A stretch of DNA of 5,780 nt from Solirubrobacteraceae bacterium (GTDB lineage Bacteria > Actinomycetota > Thermoleophilia > Solirubrobacterales > Solirubrobacteraceae), in contig JALOLQ010000276.1 of NCBI GenBank assembly GCA_025455895.1, positions 1-5,780 on the forward strand. The letters are read 5' to 3'. Both the position numbers and the translations under genes were made by a program. The stretch's first letter is position 1; the number at the start of each line of letters is the position of its first letter. Below are positions 5,587-5,780 of the stretch, one piece after another. The notes below the pieces were generated by a model, which saw only the letters and a list, made by a program, of their open reading frames with translations, had not been told where the DNA came from and did not search any database.

Positions 5587-5780
5587 ATGACGAGAGACGA
5601 ATCACGCGTGACGGGCTGGTGGGTCTTCGCCGCCATCCTGCTCGCGATCGGCGGCACCCTGAACATCATCTGGGGCATCGCCGCGATCGACAACGCGACG
5701 TTCTTCACCGAGAACGCGAAGTTCATCATCAGCGACCTCAAGCTCTGGGGCTGGGTCGCGATCATCATCGGCGCCGTCGA
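5587..5780 (+). CDS. Small membrane protein, DUF7144-like (N-terminal part, runs off the window)
   Basis: Sixty-four residues are visible before the window ends. After a short polar start (MTRDESRVTG), a first membrane helix runs from about residue 11 to 34 (WWVFAAILLAIGGTLNIIWG and onward). A polar loop with FFTENAKF follows, then DLKLWGWVAIIIGAV (50-64), the start of a second helix. The GWWVFAA opening, the N-I-I-W-G-I helix end and the L-WGW segment are the pattern I associate with DUF7144 proteins, small four-helix membrane proteins of unknown function common in actinobacteria. The start is fixed by a strong ribosome binding site. The first codons include AGA, GAA and TCA, less GC-rich than the rest of the window, which is common near efficient starts. 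It follows the MFS gene by 85 bp with a hairpin between, so it may be separately transcribed. Function unknown. Confidence 0.82.
   Translation, partial: MTRDESRVTGWWVFAAILLAIGGTLNIIWGIAAIDNATFFTENAKFIISDLKLWGWVAIIIGAV

Noticed and set aside
3734..5590. 618-residue plus-strand open frame overlapping the MFS gene
   Set aside because: It is Arg-rich and without hydrophobic helices, while the overlapping frame gives a full 14-helix transporter.

Overview
This is a GC-rich, densely packed bacterial chromosomal window. The codon bias (C or G in most third positions) and the protein families point to a high-GC actinobacterium. A Thermoleophilia/Solirubrobacterales-type organism is my best guess, from family resemblance only. 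There are no RNA genes, CRISPR arrays, insertion sequences or phage genes, and no gene-free stretch over 300 bases.

Layout: (1) Bases 3-359, minus strand, hold the N-terminal part of an alpha/beta hydrolase of the haloalkane dehalogenase type, cut by the window edge. (2) Diverging from it across about 86 bp is a secreted lipoprotein of about 500 residues (446-1948, plus) with no recognised function and two similar domains. It ends in a perfect 18-bp palindrome that looks like a terminator. (3) Bases 1987-2598 hold a six-helix membrane protein of the GAP/Sap (sulfolipid-1-addressing protein) family. Its reading frame breaks near 2315-2320, so it is either a pseudogene or a sequence error. (4) A 104-residue antibiotic-biosynthesis-monooxygenase-like (dimeric alpha-beta barrel) protein follows at 2633-2947 with a strong ribosome binding site. 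(5) Converging on it with only 5 bp between stops is a class II glutamine amidotransferase (2953-3804, minus) whose start is fixed by the N-terminal catalytic cysteine. (6) Diverging from the amidotransferase across 62 bp is a 14-helix DHA2-family MFS exporter (3867-5501, plus). (7) After an 85-bp gap with a hairpin comes a small membrane protein of the DUF7144 type (5587 to the window end), cut by the edge.

The genes do not form an obvious pathway. They read as a run of housekeeping or accessory single genes with two divergent pairs and one convergent pair. I see no new defence, mobile or biosynthetic system. The observations most worth a second look are the broken GAP/Sap gene with its in-frame continuation into the next gene, the two-domain lipoprotein, and the altered MFS signature motif.
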